NCBI RefSeq assembly: GCF_014137975.1
Contig: NZ_JACGWZ010000002.1
Span: 558,001-622,000, forward strand
Origin: Halosaccharopolyspora lacisalsi
Lineage (GTDB): Bacteria; Actinomycetota; Actinomycetes; Mycobacteriales; Pseudonocardiaceae
Length of the DNA stretch: 64,000 bases
Reading direction: 5' to 3'
This document shows positions 24,311 to 32,521 of this stretch, in pieces. The translations under genes were made by a program, and so were the position numbers. The notes under the pieces are model-generated. The model saw only the letters and a list, made by a program, of their open reading frames with translations, was not told where the DNA came from and did not search any database. Positions within the stretch are counted from its first letter, which is position 1. Every line of letters starts with the position of its first letter.

Positions 24311-25396
24311 CTACCTCCCTGTCGCGAATCCGGTTCCCGGCGGGTCGTAGTGGTTGCCGCTGCGCCGGCTCAGATGCTTGAGCAGTGCTTCCGCGCACGC
24401 CGCGACCGGCACCGCGAGGAATGCTCCGAGCACTCCCAGCAGCGTTCCTCCGATGGCGATGACCAGCAGCACGACGAACGCGGGCAGTCGCACGATCCGG
24501 CCCATCACCACGGGTTGGATGACGTTGCCCTCCAGCTGCTGGACCAGCAGGACCACGCCCAGCACCAGGAGCGCGACGATCGGGCCCCGTTCGGCCAGTG
24601 CGACCAGCACCGCCAACATGCCCGAGACCACGGCACCGATATAAGGCAGGAAGGCGCCGAAGTAGACCAGCACCGCCAGCGGCAGCGCCAACGGCACGTT
24701 GAGCAGCATCAGCCCCAGTCCGATGAAGACCGCGTCGAACAGGGCCACTACCAGCAATGCTCGGAAGTAGCGGCCGACGATCTCCCACAGCCGCACCGCC
24801 AGGTCCCAGACCTCGCGCTGGCGGTGCTCGGGAAGCCAGCCGACCAGGGCCGCGGCCAGCCAACGCCCCTCGGCCAGGTAGAACAGCACCACCACGAGCA
24901 TCAGGACGATCGCCGTCAGCACGGAGACCACCGTGCCGAGCGCGGCCGGTATCGAGCCCTTCCCGAAGAACTGGGACGCCGCCTGCTGCACGATGGCGCG
25001 GATGTCGACGTTCGAGCCGAGGAAGGTCTGCCGCGCCAGCGCGGCGTCGAGCTGCTTCGTCGATCTCGCCAGTGCGGATCCCAGTTCCGGGATCCTGGCG
25101 AGGAAGGCGGGTACCACCAGCCAGACCACCACGGCCACCACGGCCAGCGCGACCAGCACGGCGATCAGCGACGCCAGCGGCCGGGGCGTCCGAAGTCGGT
25201 ACAGCAGGTCGACGATCGGGGCCAGGGCCGCCGCGACGAACAGGGCCAGCACCACCGGCACCACCACGACGGACAGGCGGGTGCACAGCCACCAGGCGGC
25301 GAGCACCACACCGACGACACCGAGCATCGACCAGGCACCTAGGCCGGCGCGCACGAGTCGGGACCGGTTCTCGCTTCGGCCGCCTGCGTCCATCAT
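24311..25396 (-). CDS. AI-2E family (PerM/YdiK) transporter
   Basis: A 361-residue member of the AI-2 exporter superfamily with about eight membrane segments. Conserved features are LVVPAFLARIPELGSALARS in the periplasmic-helix region, VYFGAFLPYIGAVVSGMLAV and LEGNVIQPVVMGRIVRLPAF, the family's GNxIxPxxxGxxxxLxP signature. Substrates vary (AI-2, Na+/H+ antiport, others), so the role here is open. The ATG at 25396 follows GGAGGGGAG. It is followed by the four-helix membrane protein. Confidence 0.85.
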   Translation of the reverse strand: MMDAGGRSENRSRLVRAGLGAWSMLGVVGVVLAAWWLCTRLSVVVVPVVLALFVAAALAPIVDLLYRLRTPRPLASLIAVLVALAVVAVVVWLVVPAFLARIPELGSALARSTKQLDAALARQTFLGSNVDIRAIVQQAASQFFGKGSIPAALGTVVSVLTAIVLMLVVVLFYLAEGRWLAAALVGWLPEHRQREVWDLAVRLWEIVGRYFRALLVVALFDAVFIGLGLMLLNVPLALPLAVLVYFGAFLPYIGAVVSGMLAVLVALAERGPIVALLVLGVVLLVQQLEGNVIQPVVMGRIVRLPAFVVLLVIAIGGTLLGVLGAFLAVPVAACAEALLKHLSRRSGNHYDPPGTGFATGR

Positions 25397-25850
25397 CTCC
25401 CCTCCGGTATGCCGCTATCCGGGCTACCCACGGGGCGGTACCCCCATACATCGCGGCGAGCGGGATTGACATTCACCGCCCCGGGTAACCACGGGGCAGC
25501 CATGAGGACGCCGGAACGCGACGAACGCCGTCCCCTCCGGTGGTCGTCCTCGTTTTTCACGTCAACACCTTCGTACGAGGAAGCAGGCGAGTTCGATGCG
25601 CCAGTCCGATCCCGAACACCACGCGAGCACCGAGACGAACGACTCCGGTTCGGAGCCTTCCCGGCAGCGTGGTCATCCGTGCCGCTTCCCGACCCGAGCC
25701 GAGACCGGCCCGAACGGAGACGAGCAGGAAAGCTCCGTGTGCCGCGGCTACGACTGAGCGGGGTCTTCCGGCCGGGTCGCGTGATTGTCGGCTCGTGGCG
25801 GCCCACGTCTTCGGCGCGACCGGAAACCGCCGGTCTGGCAGGCTGGCGAC
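25397..25850. other. 454-bp intergenic region
   Basis: No gene is supported on either strand; several long open frames are typical GC-rich noise. Near the left end, the minus strand holds GGGTAC (complement of 25438-25443) and similar hexamers upstream of the AI-2E gene, possibly stress-type promoter boxes. An open frame on the plus strand from 25502 lacks a ribosome site and family similarity. Confidence 0.4.
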
Positions 25851-26828
25851 ATGGTCCGCTTCGGATACACCCTGATGACCGAGCAGTCCGGCCCGCGTGC
25901 CCTGGTACGACACGCGCCACTGGCGGAACGGGCCGGATTCGACTTCGCCGTCATGAGCGATCACTACTCGCCCTGGCTGGCTCCGCAGGGGCACTCGCCC
26001 TACGCCTGGAGCGTGCTCGGAGCCGTCACGCAGGCGACCGAGCGCGTGGAGCTGATGACCTACGTGACGGCCCCGATCATGCGTTACCACCCCGCCGTGG
26101 TCGCGCAGAAGGCCGTGACCGTGGCTGCACTGTCCGAGGACCGGTTCACGTTGGGCCTCGGCGCGGGCGAGAACCTCAACGAGCACGTGGTCGGGCGCGG
26201 CTGGCCCCCGGTCAACGTGCGCCACGAGATGCTGTCCGAGGCCGTGGACATCATCGAGTCCCTGTTCGGTGGCGACCACGTCGACTACGTCGGTGACCAT
26301 TACCGCGTCGACTCCGCCAAGCTGTGGGACCTGCCGCGGCAGCGACCCGACATCGCTGTCGCGGTCTCCGGCGACCAGTCCGTCCGGCGCTTCGCACCGC
26401 GCGCCGACGCCATGATCAGCACGGAACCGAGCGCGGAGCTGTGCCGGTCCTGGGCCACGGCGGGAGGCGCCGTGCGCAAGATCGGCCAGATACCGGTGTG
26501 CTGGGACACCGACAGGGACGCCGCGATCAGGCGTGCCCACGAGCAGTTCCGGTGGTTCGCCGGAGGCTGGAAGGTCAACGCCGAACTGCCGGCACCGGTC
26601 AACTTCGACGCGGCCACGCAGTACGTCCGGTACGACGACATCGCCGCGAGCATCCCGTGCGGAGACGACGTCGACGCCGTGGTCTCCGCCGTCTCGGCTT
26701 TCTGGAAAGCCGGATACACCGACATCGCACTCGTGCAAATCGGCGGGGACCAGTACCAGGACGCTTTTTTCGACGCCGCCGAGCGGGAAATCCTGCCCGC
26801 TCTCCGCAAGGCCAGTGAAAAATATTGA
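25851..26828 (+). CDS. F420-dependent LLM-class oxidoreductase (TIGR03557-like)
   Basis: A 325-residue luciferase-like TIM-barrel protein related to F420-dependent glucose-6-phosphate dehydrogenase. Motifs are FGYTLMTEQSGPRALVRHA, FDFAVMSDHYSPWLAPQGHS (the SDHxxPW segment), PIMRYHPAVVAQKAVTVAAL and FTLGLGAGENLNEHVVG, which match the TIGR03557 group. It would reduce or oxidise a small substrate with F420; the substrate is unknown. ATG 25851 is followed immediately by VRFGYTLM. It stands as a single-gene unit. F420 use is inferred from family. Confidence 0.85.
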   Translation: MVRFGYTLMTEQSGPRALVRHAPLAERAGFDFAVMSDHYSPWLAPQGHSPYAWSVLGAVTQATERVELMTYVTAPIMRYHPAVVAQKAVTVAALSEDRFTLGLGAGENLNEHVVGRGWPPVNVRHEMLSEAVDIIESLFGGDHVDYVGDHYRVDSAKLWDLPRQRPDIAVAVSGDQSVRRFAPRADAMISTEPSAELCRSWATAGGAVRKIGQIPVCWDTDRDAAIRRAHEQFRWFAGGWKVNAELPAPVNFDAATQYVRYDDIAASIPCGDDVDAVVSAVSAFWKAGYTDIALVQIGGDQYQDAFFDAAEREILPALRKASEKY

Positions 26829-26840
26829 CGAGGGTTTCGG

Positions 26841-27143
26841 CTAGGGACGCGGCCGGTGCCGCCGCCAGTTCGGGCGCTTCGAATGCCCGCGTCGTGCGAT
26901 AGCGCGGCACCGCGGGCACAGGCGAGCCTCACGGGGCCGCTCCGATGCCGATTCCACCATCCACATGGCGTCGGACCAGAGCACGTGGGCGAACCCGCTC
27001 AGCCGCGAACGGCTCAGCGCCAGTCCGCACAACGTCTGGTTCCCGCCCACGCGCCAGGCGTGCATGTCGCCCCACGGTTCACGGACACCGTCGGCGTCGG
27101 TGCGCTGGCTCGACGCGGCCACCGCGAGCCTCCCCGTGACCAT
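26841..27143 (-). CDS. Small zinc-ribbon-like hypothetical protein
   Basis: A 100-residue basic protein with MHAWRVGGNQTLCGLALSRS and, near the C-terminus, ARLCPRCRAIARRG followed by an Arg-rich tail. The Cys in TLCG and the CPRC pair could bind zinc. Similar small proteins are common in Pseudonocardiales; their function is not known to me. ATG 27143 was chosen; the frame stays open upstream, and a shorter version starting at the Met of MHAW is possible. It converges with the LLM oxidoreductase gene, 12 bp apart. Confidence 0.55.
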   Translation of the reverse strand: MVTGRLAVAASSQRTDADGVREPWGDMHAWRVGGNQTLCGLALSRSRLSGFAHVLWSDAMWMVESASERPREARLCPRCRAIARRGHSKRPNWRRHRPRP

Positions 27144-27365
27144 CACTGCCCTCACCGTCGACTCACGGCCACCCGAGTTCCGGACCGCTCGACCGATCCG
27201 CTCGAATGGCACCGATCTCCGCATTCTCCCCACGGCGTACCCGAGTATTTCCGAGACCAATCGAACTCGCTTCCCCCGCGCCGCACCGGAGCAGTGAGCA
27301 AGGTTGAAACACGTGGGCACGGGTATACCGATGGCGGAAAAAGCTCGGGTCCGGAGGTGAACGCG

Positions 27366-27803
27366 ATGGGAGGAATCCCGAACGACTCCGTGCTGTCCCA
27401 CGAGGACTGGGAGGATCTCGTCATCGCCGCCGAAAGCGCCGGGCGGCAAAGCGCGCGGGAACTGGCTCAGCGCTGCACTGCGTGGGAACTGGGACGGACC
27501 GGCCAGGTGTGGGTACAGGTGCAGCCCGCCGACTCCCCCGTGGCCAGCTGGTTGTACTCCACCGGGCGCAGCATTCGGGACGACCAGGGAGCACTGGTGT
27601 CCATCTCCCTGAGCCCCCACGATTTTCCCTCGGCGTCCGCTCCGGTGGCCAAAGCCCGCTCACTGCTCGTGCGCCGCGCCTACGCCGAAGCCTACTGCAA
27701 CGTGCTGATCCAGGAAGCCGGTGTGATCGCCGAAGTGCTGACGCTTCCCGACCAGGCCCCGCCACGTGATCCGGAAACCGCTCGCCGAAAGGAACATCCA
27801 TGA
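27366..27803 (+). CDS. Hypothetical protein, partner of DUF6292
   Basis: A 145-residue soluble protein with no recognised family: LSHEDWEDLVIAAESAG, RQSARELAQRCTAWELGRTG, VSISLSPHDFPSASAPVAKA and AYCNVLIQEAGVIAEVLTLP. ATG 27366 follows CCGGAGG; a GTG at 27357 is an alternative. Its TGA overlaps the ATG of the DUF6292 gene (ATGA at 27800-27803), so the two are translationally coupled and probably work together. Nothing in the sequence indicates an enzymatic motif. Confidence 0.7.
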   Translation: MGGIPNDSVLSHEDWEDLVIAAESAGRQSARELAQRCTAWELGRTGQVWVQVQPADSPVASWLYSTGRSIRDDQGALVSISLSPHDFPSASAPVAKARSLLVRRAYAEAYCNVLIQEAGVIAEVLTLPDQAPPRDPETARRKEHP

Positions 27804-28207
27804 ACAAGAATCCCGGAAACCGTGCCGTGGACGGATTGGGACACTACGTGGAAACCGTGGTCGAGCATCTCGGCGACAGGGTGGTGACGGCCGATTACGA
27901 GGCCGACGAGGACGTCGCGATCGCGGTCCTCACGCTCACTTCGCGAGTACCGACCGTCGTGGAGCTTCCACTACTGCTGATCTGGGACGAAGCCAACGGG
28001 TGGGGACTCCGAGTGCAACTCGACACCGAGGGAGACACGACCGCGCTGTCCTACCTCGGCCACGATGTGCTGCCTCCGGCGGGCGAGGTCCGGTACTTTC
28101 TCGACAAGGCCGTCGGGGGCGGCAACCCCGGTAGCCTCGCGCCGCCCGGACTGCGGCTGCCCAACGAGGAGGACGACTTCGAACGGCGCCTGGCCCGCCT
28201 CGTCTGA
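27800..28207 (+). CDS. DUF6292 family protein
   Basis: A 135-residue acidic protein that fits DUF6292 well: LGHYVETVVEHLGDRVVTAD, LLIWDEANGWGLRVQLDTEG (WDExxGW motif) and LSYLGHDVLPPAGEVRYFLD. The family is widespread in Pseudonocardiales without a known role. The start overlaps the stop of the upstream 145-residue protein. A divergent relative lies at 9980-10438. Confidence 0.8.
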   Translation: MNKNPGNRAVDGLGHYVETVVEHLGDRVVTADYEADEDVAIAVLTLTSRVPTVVELPLLLIWDEANGWGLRVQLDTEGDTTALSYLGHDVLPPAGEVRYFLDKAVGGGNPGSLAPPGLRLPNEEDDFERRLARLV

Positions 28208-28328
28208 TGTTCGCGTTTCGAGCAGCTTGAACGGTTACCGCCGGACGAGGCACTCGGGGGCACGCACCTCGCCCGGCGGCGTACGGACCGGCACCGGAAA
28301 TGTTCGGGGCATCGGCACCGGACCGGCT

Positions 28329-28451
28329 CTACCGGACCGCGATGTGCTGGGGCCTGCCGGTGTCGGCGGGGTCGACGACCAGACGCAGGGCGTCGCACCG
28401 GCAGGGCAGTTCGCCGGTCAGGACGGCTTCGACGTGGGTCGGGATGCTCAT
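28329..28451 (-). CDS. Very small hypothetical protein upstream of Scr1 regulator locus
   Basis: A 40-residue frame (MSIPTHVEAVLTGELPCRCD, then ALRLVVDPADTGRPQHIAVR). Its ATG overlaps the TGA of the preceding 83-residue gene (ATGA, 28448-28451), strong evidence of translational coupling. It contains a CxC pair. No family is recognised. Confidence 0.55.
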   Translation of the reverse strand: MSIPTHVEAVLTGELPCRCDALRLVVDPADTGRPQHIAVR

Positions 28452-28699
28452 GACAGCCGACCCCCTTCGACGATCCCGGGACGCCGGACGGGTTCGCCCC
28501 GCTGCGGCCCGACCCGCTCGGACTCGACCACCGGCACGTTCCGCTCGCGCAGCGCCGTCGCCAGGGTCTCCAACCCACCGGCCAGCACACCGCGTTGCTC
28601 CGCCGAATACCGGCCGTCCTCGAAGTCGTCGACGGCGTTGACCAGCGCGATGATCTCCAACCGCATCAACCGCGCCACTCGCGCCTCGTACCCGCTCAC
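28448..28699 (-). CDS. Small hypothetical protein divergent from Scr1 regulator
   Basis: An 83-residue mostly helical protein (ARVARLMRLEIIALVNAVDD, LAGGLETLATALRERNVPVV). GTG 28699 follows GGAGGTGCGAG. It is the first gene of a two-gene operon with the 40-residue protein and is divergent from the XRE/DUF5753 regulator, a layout often seen for small genes next to Scr1-type pairs. The function is unknown. Confidence 0.6.
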   Translation of the reverse strand: MSGYEARVARLMRLEIIALVNAVDDFEDGRYSAEQRGVLAGGLETLATALRERNVPVVESERVGPQRGEPVRRPGIVEGGRLS

Positions 28700-28710
28700 C
28701 TCGCACCTCC

Positions 28711-28746
28711 GCTGTAGCTACGATCTTGACTACAGCCAGTCTGGCT
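28711..28746. promoter_or_regulatory. Inverted repeats between Scr1 regulator and divergent small genes
   Basis: GCTGTAG (28711-28717) and CTACAGC (28730-28736) are exact inverted copies 12 bp apart. They are followed by AGCCA-GTC-TGGCT (28734-28746). They lie in the 112-bp divergent promoter region and are candidate operators for the XRE protein. Confidence 0.45.
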
Positions 28747-28811
28747 GTCTAGTAGACACTCCGTCAATGCCACGATCGGGTTAACCATCCCCGGTTATCC
28801 CTGCGGCTACG

Positions 28812-29678
28812 ATGTGTCTCGTGCCTGTAGACACAACCGGGATGACACCGAGGATCCGCGCGCTCTCGGCTGCCATTCGTTCGATCCGTGAGCGTTCGGG
28901 ACTGAGTGGTCGCGAGCTGAGCAAAAAGCTGGGCATGAGTCACGGAACGGTGTCCCACTGGGAAACCGGCCGACGCATCCCGACCTCGGAAGACGTCGCA
29001 TCACTGCTCACAGCCGCCGACATCACAGGCGAGGAGAAGGAGCGGGTGATCGAACTCGCGCGCCACGCGAGCGAGCCGAACTGGCTCACCGTCGGCATGC
29101 CGGGAATACCCCAGCAGCTCGCGGGAGCCGTGGAATGTGAGCGCTCGGCCTCCTCGATCGTCGAGTGGTCCCCGATGGGCATCCCCGGACTGCTGCAGAC
29201 AGCCGATTACGCTCGTGCGATTTCGACGGCGAGCGGCCTGTCCACACAGGAGGTCGAACCACGTGTGATGTTGCGCGTCGGGCGTCGCGAGGTCATCACC
29301 CAGCGAAACCCCGTGTGTTTTCTGGCGTTGGTCGGCGAGGACGCGCTTCGCGACAGAATCGGCACGCCGCAGGTGATGAGTGAACAACTCCGGTACCTGC
29401 TTGAGCTGTCGGCTCGGGACAACGTGACCATCCGGAGCGTGCCACCGCGCGTAGGTTGGCACCCGGGCCTGGCCGGACCTTTCGTGCTCTACGAGTTCCC
29501 GGACTCGCCCGCTGTGGTGCACTTCGAGCACTACAGCTCAGGAGCCTTCGTCCCGGACAACGACGACGTACAGGCCTACCGGAAAGCCGTGGATAGCATT
29601 CGTGAGGTTGCGATGAGCCCTGCTTCCACAACCGAACTCATCGCGAAGATCGCTGACGAGACGGAGTGCACGACATGA
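28812..29678 (+). CDS. XRE regulator with DUF5753 (Scr1 family)
   Basis: A 288-residue regulator. Residues about 15-70 form an XRE helix-turn-helix (SIRERSGLSGRELSKKLGMS, GTVSHWETGRRIPT), and residues about 100-280 the DUF5753 domain (MGIPGLLQTADYARAI, RVGRREVITQRNPVCFLALV, HPGLAGPFVLYEFPD). Scr1-type proteins pair with small DUF397 proteins in actinomycetes, as described for the BldB/AbaA-like and WhiJ-like pairs in Streptomyces. Starts at ATG 28812, GTG 28821 or ATG 28842 are all possible. The TGA overlaps the DUF397 ATG. Confidence 0.85.
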   Translation: MCLVPVDTTGMTPRIRALSAAIRSIRERSGLSGRELSKKLGMSHGTVSHWETGRRIPTSEDVASLLTAADITGEEKERVIELARHASEPNWLTVGMPGIPQQLAGAVECERSASSIVEWSPMGIPGLLQTADYARAISTASGLSTQEVEPRVMLRVGRREVITQRNPVCFLALVGEDALRDRIGTPQVMSEQLRYLLELSARDNVTIRSVPPRVGWHPGLAGPFVLYEFPDSPAVVHFEHYSSGAFVPDNDDVQAYRKAVDSIREVAMSPASTTELIAKIADETECTT

Positions 29679-29860
29679 CACCCGGCAAGTGGAGGAAGTC
29701 CCGCTACAGCCAGCCGAACGGGAACTGCGTCGAGGTCGGGCGGATCGCGGGAGGTGCGGCCGTGCGCGACAGCAAGGACCGCTCGGCCGGACATCTCACC
29801 GCCACCGGCACCCAGTGGCGGGCGTTCCTGAACGCCGTCAAGACCGACCGCTTCGCCTGA
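29675..29860 (+). CDS. DUF397 family protein
   Basis: A 61-residue DUF397 protein with the family pattern WRKSRYSQPNGNCVEVGRI, AAVRDSKDRSAGHLTATGTQ and WRAFLNAVK. It starts at ATG 29675 inside the stop of the XRE/DUF5753 gene (ATGA overlap). The pair forms a two-component regulatory unit, proposed in some Streptomyces cases to behave like a toxin-antitoxin or developmental switch; here the direction of effect is unknown. Confidence 0.9.
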   Translation: MTPGKWRKSRYSQPNGNCVEVGRIAGGAAVRDSKDRSAGHLTATGTQWRAFLNAVKTDRFA

Positions 29861-30010
29861 GGACGCCGGCGGCGCCCCGCGATCCGGCGGGTTCCGGGGC
29901 GCCGCCGGACGTCGTGCTCATCGCAGCCCCCTCTTCGACGGATCCGACCTCGGAAGACATCGCCGATGGCGGGGGTGTCGGGCACCGGGACGACTCTGGC
30001 GGGCAAAAAA

Positions 30011-30041
30011 ACTTACGCTCGCGTAGGTTACGGTACCGTAA
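30011..30041. promoter_or_regulatory. Operator/promoter palindromes upstream of desaturase
   Basis: TTACGGTACCGTAA at 30028-30041 is a perfect 14-bp palindrome. It is directly preceded by TACGC-TC-GCGTA (30014-30025), a second two-fold motif. Such TACG-rich palindromes are typical TetR-type operators of fatty-acid desaturase genes, and a TetR DNA-binding stub lies just downstream of the desaturase. Confidence 0.6.
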
Positions 30042-30118
30042 ACTGGTGTTGTCCGTGGTCAGCACGACTCCGATGCTGATCAGCGTTCCCACCTCCCGAC
30101 CCAGTTGAGGTAGTGAGC

Positions 30119-31087
30119 ATGACCGCAGCAACCGAGCGTGTTGCCCCCGAACCGCCCAGAGCCGAGTCCGGGCCGAAGCCGCTGACAGACGGATCCTTTT
30201 CCGTCGCGCGAATGGCCCTGGTGTACCTGTTCCTGCTCGTCCCCATGGCCGCGCTGGTCGCGGCGGTCCCGTTCGCCTGGGGCTGGGGAATCGGCCCGGT
30301 GGACATCGGCTTGGGGGTGGCCTTCTGGTTCATCAGCGCCCTCGGCGTGACGGTGGGCTTCCACCGGCTGTTCACCCACAGAGCCTTCAAGGCCAACCGC
30401 GGCGTCAGGATCGCGCTGGCGATCACCGGCATGATGTCGGTGCAGGGGCCGGTGATCTTCTGGGTCGCCAACCACCGGCGGCACCACGCCTACGCCGACC
30501 GCGAGGGCGACCCGCACTCGCCGTGGCTGTACGGCACCTCGGTGCTCGCGCTCACCAAGGGGTTCTGGCACTCGCACATGGGCTGGATGTTCCAGCGGGA
30601 CGCGACCGACGAGAACCGCTTCGCCCCCGACCTGATCAAGGATCCGGCGGTGTCCCTGGTCAACCGGCTGTTCCCGGTGTGGACGCTGGCGAGCTTCGCC
30701 CTTCCCGCCGCGCTCGGCGGTCTGATCACCTGGTCCTGGTGGGGCGCGCTGACGGCCTTCTTCTGGGCCGGACTGGTGCGCGTGTCGGTGCTGCACCACA
30801 TCACCTGGTCGGTGAACTCGATCTGCCACATGATCGGCGAGCGGCCGTTCAAGAGCAGGGACAAGGCGGCGAACTTCTGGCCGCTGGCGATCCTGTCCCT
30901 CGGCGAGTCCTGGCACAACTCGCACCACGCCGACCCGACCTGCGCCCGACACGGCGTCCTGCGCGGGCAGCTCGACATCTCCGCCCGGACGATCTGGGCG
31001 TTCGAGAAGCTCGGCTGGGCCTGGAAGGTGCGCTGGCCCAACGAGAAGAGGTTGGCCCGCATCACGGCCACCGAGCACGCTTCCTGA
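30119..31087 (+). CDS. Acyl-CoA delta-9 desaturase family protein
   Basis: A 322-residue membrane di-iron desaturase. The three histidine boxes are HRLFTH (residues about 83-88), NHRRHHAY and HNSHHADP, which hold the eight histidines of the diiron site. Four membrane segments are interspersed. It introduces a cis double bond in fatty acyl-CoA or lipid-bound acyl chains using reduced ferredoxin or rubredoxin. ATG 30119 is preceded by GAGG at 30107-30110. Strong palindromes lie about 80-105 bp upstream. The downstream TetR-like remnant was probably its regulator once. Confidence 0.9.
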   Translation: MTAATERVAPEPPRAESGPKPLTDGSFSVARMALVYLFLLVPMAALVAAVPFAWGWGIGPVDIGLGVAFWFISALGVTVGFHRLFTHRAFKANRGVRIALAITGMMSVQGPVIFWVANHRRHHAYADREGDPHSPWLYGTSVLALTKGFWHSHMGWMFQRDATDENRFAPDLIKDPAVSLVNRLFPVWTLASFALPAALGGLITWSWWGALTAFFWAGLVRVSVLHHITWSVNSICHMIGERPFKSRDKAANFWPLAILSLGESWHNSHHADPTCARHGVLRGQLDISARTIWAFEKLGWAWKVRWPNEKRLARITATEHAS

Positions 31088-31133
31088 CGGGCTCGCCCTC
31101 GTCGCGGGCGCGGCCCGCACGGCGCGGGGACGG

Positions 31134-31280
31134 ATCACCGGAAAGGAACGGCGCCAGCAGCCCCTGAATATCGCTCGGGCGCTGTTCGCGGAGAAGGGCT
31201 TCGACGGCGCCTCCATCGAGGAGATCGCCCACCGCGCCGACGTGTCCAAGCCCGTGGTCCACGAGCACTTCGGCGGCGTC
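31134..31280 (+). pseudogene. TetR N-terminal DNA-binding fragment
   Basis: The plus-strand frame at 31134-31280 reads ITGKERRQQPLNIARALFAE, KGFDGASIEEIAHRADVSKP and VVHEHFGG, a typical TetR helix-turn-helix. The family-type start Met is replaced by Ile (ATC). The frame runs into unrelated sequence after about 50 codons, antisense to the end of the SDR gene; the ligand-binding domain is gone. Lying directly behind the desaturase, it looks like the decayed local repressor. Confidence 0.75.
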
Positions 31281-31314
31281 GTCCGGCTCCTGCCGGATGG
31301 CGCCGCCGTACGTC

Positions 31315-32178
31315 TCAGCCGGGGTGGGTTTCGCCGCCGGTGGGCGCCAGGACTTCTCCCGTGTAGTAGCTCGACAGGCGCGAGGAGGCGAAGAACACGT
31401 AGGACGGGGCGATCTCGTCGGGATGCCCCATCCGTCCCATCGGGGCCTGGGTGCCGAATCCCTCGACCTTCTCCTCGGGCAGCGTCGAGGGGATCAGCGG
31501 CGTCCACACCGGGCCCGGCGCCACGCAGTTGACCCGGATTCCGCTCTGGGCCAACGACTGGGCCAGCGACTTGGTCAGCGTGTGCACGGCGCTCTTGCTG
31601 GCCGCGTAATCCATCAGCGACTTGTTGCCGCGGAGCCCGTTGACCGATCCGGTGTTGACGATCGAGTCACCGGCCGACAAGTGGGGCAGGGCGGCGCGGA
31701 TCAGCCAGAAAACACCGTAGACGTTGATTTTGAACGTCCGGTCGAACTGCTCGGTGGAGATCCGGGTGAAGTCGGTCTCGACTCCCTGGGTGCCGGCGTG
31801 GTTGACCAGCACGTCGAGGCCACCCAGCCCCTCCACCACGTCGTCGACGACCCGGTGGCAGTACTCCTCCGAGGCGAGGTCGCCCTTGTGCAGCTGGCAG
31901 CGGCGTCCCTCCTGGCGCACGAGCTTCGCGGTGTGCTCGGCGTCGTCGTCCTCGGAAGAGCCGAAGTACACCACCGAGACGTCGGCGCCCTCCTTCGCGA
32001 AGGCCACCGAGACCGCACGCCCGATGCCCGAGTCACCACCGGCGACGAGGGCACGAGAGCCGTCGAGCAGGCCACGCCCCTCGTAGCCCCGCATCTCGTC
32101 GTGCGGTTGAGGTGTCATCTCCCCGGTGCTGCCGGGCGGCTGCTGTTGCTGTCCCGGTGGTGCCTGCTCCTGCGCCAT
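31315..32178 (-). CDS. SDR-family oxidoreductase (general-stress type)
   Basis: A 287-residue classical short-chain dehydrogenase. After an N-terminal Gln/Pro-rich extension of about 45 residues come ALVAGGDSGIGRAVSVAFAK (the TGxxxGIG cofactor motif, here AGGDSGIG), VNHAGTQ (NAAG equivalent), SIVNTGSVNG and YAASKSAVHTLT (YxxxK). The extension and overall form fit the YhxD/YghA/GSP39 stress group. The substrate is unknown. ATG 32178 follows GGAAGGAGCG. It converges on the TetR fragment and is divergent from the MFS exporter. Confidence 0.85.
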   Translation of the reverse strand: MAQEQAPPGQQQQPPGSTGEMTPQPHDEMRGYEGRGLLDGSRALVAGGDSGIGRAVSVAFAKEGADVSVVYFGSSEDDDAEHTAKLVRQEGRRCQLHKGDLASEEYCHRVVDDVVEGLGGLDVLVNHAGTQGVETDFTRISTEQFDRTFKINVYGVFWLIRAALPHLSAGDSIVNTGSVNGLRGNKSLMDYAASKSAVHTLTKSLAQSLAQSGIRVNCVAPGPVWTPLIPSTLPEEKVEGFGTQAPMGRMGHPDEIAPSYVFFASSRLSSYYTGEVLAPTGGETHPG

Positions 32179-32521
32179 CGCGATCGCTCCTTCCCGTGCT
32201 GCGGTCGGCTGTGAGTCGCCGCGGGCCGCTCGCGGAATTCCCGGCATGGTCACTTTCGAAACGCCGTCGGTCACGGTGAACCTGTTCACGCACTCAATTA
32301 CACGGGGTATTCAGTCCTTGGTCGGAAAGCGCTCGACAGAGCGAAATACGCCCTTATCCCTGAGAGGGCGAACACATTCGGTTTCGGAATCGATATAGCG
32401 GCGCCCAGGGTGGACCTGTCGATGGCGAGGACCAACGACCACCCCGACTCCGGCGTTTGAGTCCACAGACGCCCTCCTGGCGCGGCAAGCCGAGAGCCGT
32501 GGGTCGTTCCGGCATGTCGAT
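32179..32521. other. 343-bp divergent intergenic region
   Basis: Lies between the SDR and MFS genes. It contains GGGTAT at 32305-32310, which could be a SigB/F-type -10 box for rightward transcription, but no clear -35 partner. No small gene with a credible ribosome site is seen. Base composition is a little lower in GC than the coding flanks. Confidence 0.4.

Noticed and set aside
25409-26296. Open frame spanning 25397-25850 and the start of the LLM oxidoreductase
   Set aside because: The second half is the shadow of the oxidoreductase; the first half has no family match or ribosome site.
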